Below, piece by piece: positions 5,175 through 8,498 of a stretch of DNA of 8,498 nucleotides (its first letter is position 1; every line of letters begins with the position of its first letter). The notes under the pieces are model-generated. The model was given only the letters and a program-made list of their open reading frames with translations. It had not been told where the DNA came from and ran no database searches. The translations under genes and the position numbers were made by a program. Source of the DNA: S141-55 sp964422065 (GTDB lineage Bacteria > Hydrothermota > Hydrothermia > WGAB01). Location: positions 1-8,498 of the forward strand of contig CAYQZW010000077.1 of the NCBI GenBank assembly GCA_964422065.1, in the 5' to 3' direction.

Positions 5175-6316
5175 GCCGACGGTTTCGGTTCCGCGTGATC
5201 CATCAGGATGCACATTCGGATGCACGGGTCGGCGTATTGGAAACCCCGCATGGTGAGGTGGAAACCCCGGCCTTTATGCCCGTTGCGACTCAGGCCACGG
5301 TTAAGGCCATGGACCCTCGGGACCTCAAGGAAATCGGCACCCAGATCATCGTCTCCAACACCTATCACCTTCATCTCCGTCCTGGAGAAGCGATCATTCG
5401 GGAAGCCGGAGGACTCCATCGGTTTATGGGCTGGAATGGGGTCATCCTCACCGATTCTGGGGGATTCCAGGTCCACAGCCTGGCCGACCTCCGGAAGGTT
5501 ACGCCGGAAGGCGTTCAGTTCCAGTCCCACATTGATGGTAGACCCATTTTCTTTACCCCCAAAAAGGTTCTGGAGATCCAGTATGCCTTAGGATCAGACA
5601 TCTTTATGCCTTTAGACCGACCATCACCCTATCCTGTGACCCGCAACGAGGCAGAGGAACACCTGGCAATCACCCAGCGCTGGCTCGAACAGAGCGTGGA
5701 GTCCTTTGCGGAACTCTCTGGAGACCACGCCCTCTTCGGGATCGTCCAGGGTTCGGTCTTTCCAGACCTCCGGAAAAAAGCCGCCGAACACGCTGTCTCT
5801 CTGGACTTAGATGGCTATGCCATCGGAGGTTTGGCCCTGGGGGAACCCAAGGTTGAGATGCATGAGATCACACAACTCGTGTTGCCACTCTTGCCTTTTG
5901 ATAAGCCCCGCTACCTGATGGGCGTCGGCTATCCGGAAGACCTGGTCATCGCCGTGGAACATGGCGCTGATCTCTTTGACTGCGTCGTAGCAACCCGAAA
6001 CGCACGAACAGGGACCATCTTCACCTGGACCGGTCGGCTGACCATCCGAAATGCGGCCTATGCCCGAGACTTTCAACCCGTAGACCCCAACTGCTCCTGC
6101 TATGTCTGCTCGAATTTCAGCCGTGCATATCTCCGGCATCTCTTCAACGCGGGCGAGATCCTCGCCGCACGGCTCGCTACGTATCACTCCCTGGCGTTCT
6201 TCATGCAGATGATGCGCGAAATGCGAGACGCCATCTTGGCAGACTCGTTCTTAGACTGGAAACGGGCGTTTCTGGCTCGGTACCAACCACAGGGTTCGGC
6301 CACGCCGACCCCATAA
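5171..6316 (+). CDS. tgt: tRNA-guanine(34) transglycosylase (Tgt)
   Basis: Tgt swaps guanine 34 in the anticodon of GUN-decoding tRNAs for preQ1 (most bacteria) or queuine, leading to queuosine. The 381-residue length is normal. Visible motifs are ETPAFMPVATQATVKAM (31-47), SNTYHLHLRPG (62-72), the catalytic D95 in LTDSGGFQV, D149 in the base pocket, GIVQGSV (190-196), GGLALGEP (219-226), the nucleophile D270 in LFDCVVATRNARTG, and the zinc ligands C308, C310, C313 and H339. The active site and zinc site are thus complete, but the usual FDEC-PYP pocket motif reads LDRPSPYP, with P151 in place of the conserved Cys. The start overlaps the upstream stop by 4 nt, and GGAGG at 5156-5160 serves it. 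No preQ1 riboswitch is visible before it. Confidence 0.96.
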   Translation: MSRRFRFRVIHQDAHSDARVGVLETPHGEVETPAFMPVATQATVKAMDPRDLKEIGTQIIVSNTYHLHLRPGEAIIREAGGLHRFMGWNGVILTDSGGFQVHSLADLRKVTPEGVQFQSHIDGRPIFFTPKKVLEIQYALGSDIFMPLDRPSPYPVTRNEAEEHLAITQRWLEQSVESFAELSGDHALFGIVQGSVFPDLRKKAAEHAVSLDLDGYAIGGLALGEPKVEMHEITQLVLPLLPFDKPRYLMGVGYPEDLVIAVEHGADLFDCVVATRNARTGTIFTWTGRLTIRNAAYARDFQPVDPNCSCYVCSNFSRAYLRHLFNAGEILAARLATYHSLAFFMQMMREMRDAILADSFLDWKRAFLARYQPQGSATPTP

Positions 6317-6327
6317 GGAGGGATGCA

Positions 6328-7614
6328 ATGGCTACACCCCTTGAATCTTTTGAACCGATTCTGCTGAGAAACAAGGGCAATCCTCGTGCCCGGAGCCTCA
6401 AAGCCTACCTGGAACAAGGAGGATACCAGGCGCTCCGCAAGGCCCTCTTTGAAATGACCGAAGACGATGTTATCCAGGAGGTCATGGCTTCCGGCCTGCG
6501 CGGCCGCGGCGGCGCGGGGTTCCCCACCGGCCTGAAATGGAGTTTCGTCCCTCGAGAGTCCGTACGTCCAAAGTACGTCATCGTGAACCTCGACGAAGGA
6601 GAGCCAGGGACCTTTAAGGACCGGGACATCGTGCGGTTCGATCCCCACATGTTGATTGAGGGGACACTCATTGCCGCGCGTGCTATCCTCTCCGAGGAGT
6701 CCTTCATTTACGTCCGCGCGGAGTACTATGCAGAGTATCTCATCTTGAAGCAGGCGATTGAGGAGGCGTATGCCCACGGCTATCTCGGGAAAAACATCCT
6801 CGGCTCCCACTTCCGGCATGACATGCATGTCTTTTTAGGGGCTGGAGCATACATCTGTGGAGAAGAGACGGCGCTTCTGGAATCTCTGGAAGGCAAACAG
6901 GGCCAGCCGCGGTTGCGTCCCCCGTATCCCGCAGTCTCCGGGCTTTACAGTTGTCCCACAATTGTCAACAATGTGGAGACTCTGGCGAATGTACCCTGGA
7001 TCATCCAGCACGGGGCTTCTTGGTTCCGACAATATGGGACCGAACAAAGCCCAGGGACCAAAATCTTCTCGGTCTCTGGTTCAGTCAAACGCCCTGGCAA
7101 TTATGAATTCCCTATGGGATCCTTAACGTTAAAACAACTTTTGGAGGAGGTGGCTGGAGGTCCGTTGGACGGCCGAAAATGGATCGCTGCCTTTCCTGGT
7201 GGCCTGTCGGCCCCGATCTTGACCCCTGAGGAGTGGGATCTCCCGCTGGATTTTGAATCTCTGGCTCAGGCGGGGACCATGCTGGGGTCCGGTGCCGTGA
7301 TCGCGATGGACGATTCGATCCCTGTCGTCACATACGCCCGCCGGATGATCCAATTCTTTGCTCACGAATCCTGTGGGAAGTGCACCCCGTGCCGTGAGGG
7401 GACCCCTTGGCTCCTCCAGATCCTCCGAAAAATCGAACGTGGGGAAGGGACGACCCGGGATTTAGATCTCCTGTACCGGGTGATCACGGGGATCCGGGGT
7501 CAAACTCTATGTCCCTTGGGAGATTCTGCGGCGTCGGTGCTCCACTCCTTCCTCACCAAATTTCCGGAAGTCTTTGAGCGATCGGTCCGACCTCAAGCCG
7601 TTGCAACCTCCTGA
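6328..7614 (+). CDS. nuoF: NADH-quinone oxidoreductase subunit F (NuoF)
   Basis: NuoF is the NADH- and FMN-binding subunit of complex I and related NAD-linked enzymes. The 428-residue product carries the FMN/NADH loop GLRGRGGAGFPTGLKW (56-71), LDEGEPGTFKDRD (88-100), GAGAYICGEETALLESLEG (171-189), VNNVETLANVP (213-223), and cysteines C349, C352, C355 and C395 for the N3 [4Fe-4S] cluster. It lacks the extra N-terminal [2Fe-2S] and C-terminal ferredoxin domains of the HydB/HndC subunits of electron-bifurcating hydrogenases, and its length fits NuoF. The usual NADE of the FMN site reads NLDE (87-90). A strong TAAGGAGGG (6314-6322) overlaps the tgt stop and precedes the ATG by 5 nt. No nuoE or nuoG is adjacent; a convergent gene follows, so partners must be encoded elsewhere or upstream of this window. 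Confidence 0.93.
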   Translation: MATPLESFEPILLRNKGNPRARSLKAYLEQGGYQALRKALFEMTEDDVIQEVMASGLRGRGGAGFPTGLKWSFVPRESVRPKYVIVNLDEGEPGTFKDRDIVRFDPHMLIEGTLIAARAILSEESFIYVRAEYYAEYLILKQAIEEAYAHGYLGKNILGSHFRHDMHVFLGAGAYICGEETALLESLEGKQGQPRLRPPYPAVSGLYSCPTIVNNVETLANVPWIIQHGASWFRQYGTEQSPGTKIFSVSGSVKRPGNYEFPMGSLTLKQLLEEVAGGPLDGRKWIAAFPGGLSAPILTPEEWDLPLDFESLAQAGTMLGSGAVIAMDDSIPVVTYARRMIQFFAHESCGKCTPCREGTPWLLQILRKIERGEGTTRDLDLLYRVITGIRGQTLCPLGDSAASVLHSFLTKFPEVFERSVRPQAVATS

Positions 7615-7633
7615 GCGCTTCATCAAGCGGTCA
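7612..7633. repeat. Imperfect palindrome joining the two convergent stop codons
   Basis: The nuoF stop TGA (7612-7614) and the reverse-complement stop TCA of the opposing gene (7631-7633) pair in a symmetric hairpin. The stem has three base pairs, one G-G mismatch, then CGCTT/AAGCG around the four-base loop CATC. No T-run follows on either strand, so it is at best a weak bidirectional terminator. Confidence 0.35.
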
Positions 7634-8498
7634 AGAAAGGAGTCCGGCCTCTTGAACCAGGGTCAATGCCCGCCCCACAAGTTCCGGATAGCGGGTCTGT
7701 GCACCTGCTGCCTGAAACGCCGCCGGATCTATCCAGAACCCCAAATGATAAAAGCCCACCAACAACCCCAGTAACGTCGGAATTGTTCGATGTCCATGTC
7801 TGCGTAACGGCCAAGGGAGCCAGGTTTCGACCCCGGCTATGGGTTCAAGCCCCAGCTCCTCCTCCACAACCACAAGGCGAGGGGGCCGAGTCCATTGGCG
7901 CAGGGCATGGCGAAACCGATTAGCCCCATCCTCCGATGTTACCACCGCAAAATCCGGTCGATCCACACCGGTAAAATGGATTGGCAGAGGACTCACCTGG
8001 AGTTCTGCCGTGGAATAACCGGTACCCACGGTCACCGGATTGTCATTCTTCTGTGTCGTCTGGAGCCCCGCGAGGTTCATCGCCAGGGTAAACCAGCGGG
8101 CTGCCGACTGGACCCCTTCACCCGCAGTTCCTGCAACGAAAACCGAAAAGGGATGGGGGATCCGATGTTCGTAACGGGGTTCAATAGCAGGGAACTTGGG
8201 AAGGGAACCTTGCGCTTCCTCCGATAGGTGACGGCGAGGCCTGGGAGTCGTTTGGTGGAGGATGCCGAACTTCAGGCCCTGAGATTCGGCCCACGCCTTG
8301 AGTTTTTTGCCACTCCAGGCGTTCATCGGAACGGCATAGGCTGTGCAGAGTTCCAAGACCTCGACAATGGAAAATCCCGGGTGCGTCAGGGCTTGAGCCA
8401 AAAGGTCGGGAAACGCTCGGTCCTGGGCCAGGCTTCGGGCCACAAAGGTGGCTCCAGACTGGACTAAGAGATCCAAGATCGGGATTGGCGGGATAGGG
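7631..8498 (-). CDS. 2-oxoacid:acceptor oxidoreductase, beta-subunit C-terminus fused to a gamma domain (5' end cut)
   Basis: The frame is open to the right edge, so the N-terminus lies outside; 288 residues are visible, numbered here from the edge. Residues 8-85 match the C-terminal end of the thiamine-diphosphate beta subunit of 2-oxoacid:ferredoxin oxidoreductases (SGATFVARSLAQD, HPGFSIVEVLELC, FGILHQ). C51 is probably the last [4Fe-4S] ligand. A proline- and charge-rich linker (about 86-115) leads to a gamma domain: VAGTAGEGVQSAARWF (121-136), DNPVTVGTGYSTAELQVS (152-169) and DRPDFAVVTSEDG (179-191). The enzyme would oxidatively decarboxylate a 2-oxoacid to acyl-CoA and reduce ferredoxin; the substrate is not readable. 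Gamma is more often separate or fused in front of alpha. The alpha subunit would be expected upstream, beyond the edge. A TTG at 8476 is not a real start, since homology continues across it. Confidence 0.82.
   Translation of the reverse strand, partial: PIPPIPILDLLVQSGATFVARSLAQDRAFPDLLAQALTHPGFSIVEVLELCTAYAVPMNAWSGKKLKAWAESQGLKFGILHQTTPRPRRHLSEEAQGSLPKFPAIEPRYEHRIPHPFSVFVAGTAGEGVQSAARWFTLAMNLAGLQTTQKNDNPVTVGTGYSTAELQVSPLPIHFTGVDRPDFAVVTSEDGANRFRHALRQWTRPPRLVVVEEELGLEPIAGVETWLPWPLRRHGHRTIPTLLGLLVGFYHLGFWIDPAAFQAAGAQTRYPELVGRALTLVQEAGLLS

Noticed and set aside
7640..8467. Plus-strand open frames after nuoF (for example 7666-7923, 7895-8227, 8228-8467)
   Set aside because: They are antisense to the oxidoreductase gene, rich in Pro/Arg/Gly, and match no family.
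8474..8476. TTG at 8476 as start of the oxidoreductase gene
   Set aside because: The frame continues to the window edge, and the first residues after it belong to the middle or end of a beta subunit, so the gene is truncated by the window.

Overview
The window is gene-dense bacterial DNA, moderately GC-rich by eye, holding nine protein genes and no RNA gene, mobile element or CRISPR array that I can see. A PorV/PorQ-type outer-membrane barrel and a signal-peptide-bearing SurA/PrsA-like chaperone point to a diderm. That barrel family is most typical of Bacteroidota and relatives (the FCB group and neighbouring candidate phyla). A ferredoxin-dependent 2-oxoacid oxidoreductase and a NuoF subunit suggest anaerobic or microaerobic redox metabolism. 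The phylum is an inference from gene families only.

Layout. On the minus strand, rpe (432-1076) is followed with essentially no gap by rsmG, which runs off the left edge (1-428). A 169-bp divergent intergenic region (1077-1245) carries a good sigma70-type promoter for rpe, with an inverted repeat over its -10, and a -10-like box for a metallophosphoesterase gene (1246-2010, plus strand). A near-consensus promoter at 2085-2113 then drives a tightly packed plus-strand run. In order it encodes a PorV-type barrel protein (2120-3049), a CTP-dependent lipid/polyprenol kinase-like membrane protein (3057-3653), a TPR-parvulin chaperone (3668-4954), a small degenerate cold-shock-domain protein (4914-5174), Tgt (5171-6316) and NuoF (6328-7614). 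Gaps are 7 and 14 nt, then overlaps of 41 and 4 nt, then a gap of 11 nt, so one operon is likely. A convergent minus-strand gene (7631-8498, cut by the right edge) encodes a 2-oxoacid:acceptor oxidoreductase whose beta-subunit tail is fused to a gamma domain.

How the genes fit together. The first three operon genes look like an envelope module: an outer-membrane barrel, a lipid-carrier or phospholipid kinase, and a periplasmic chaperone. The downstream genes serve RNA binding or modification and electron transfer. The strongest oddities are two promoter-proximal genes that look leaderless while the operon-internal genes have strong Shine-Dalgarno sequences, a parvulin domain lacking the usual histidines, a cold-shock fold lacking its RNA-binding aromatics, a Tgt with an altered base-pocket motif, and the beta-gamma fusion. 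I see no clear new multi-gene defence or mobile system. The novelty lies in these family variants and their grouping.
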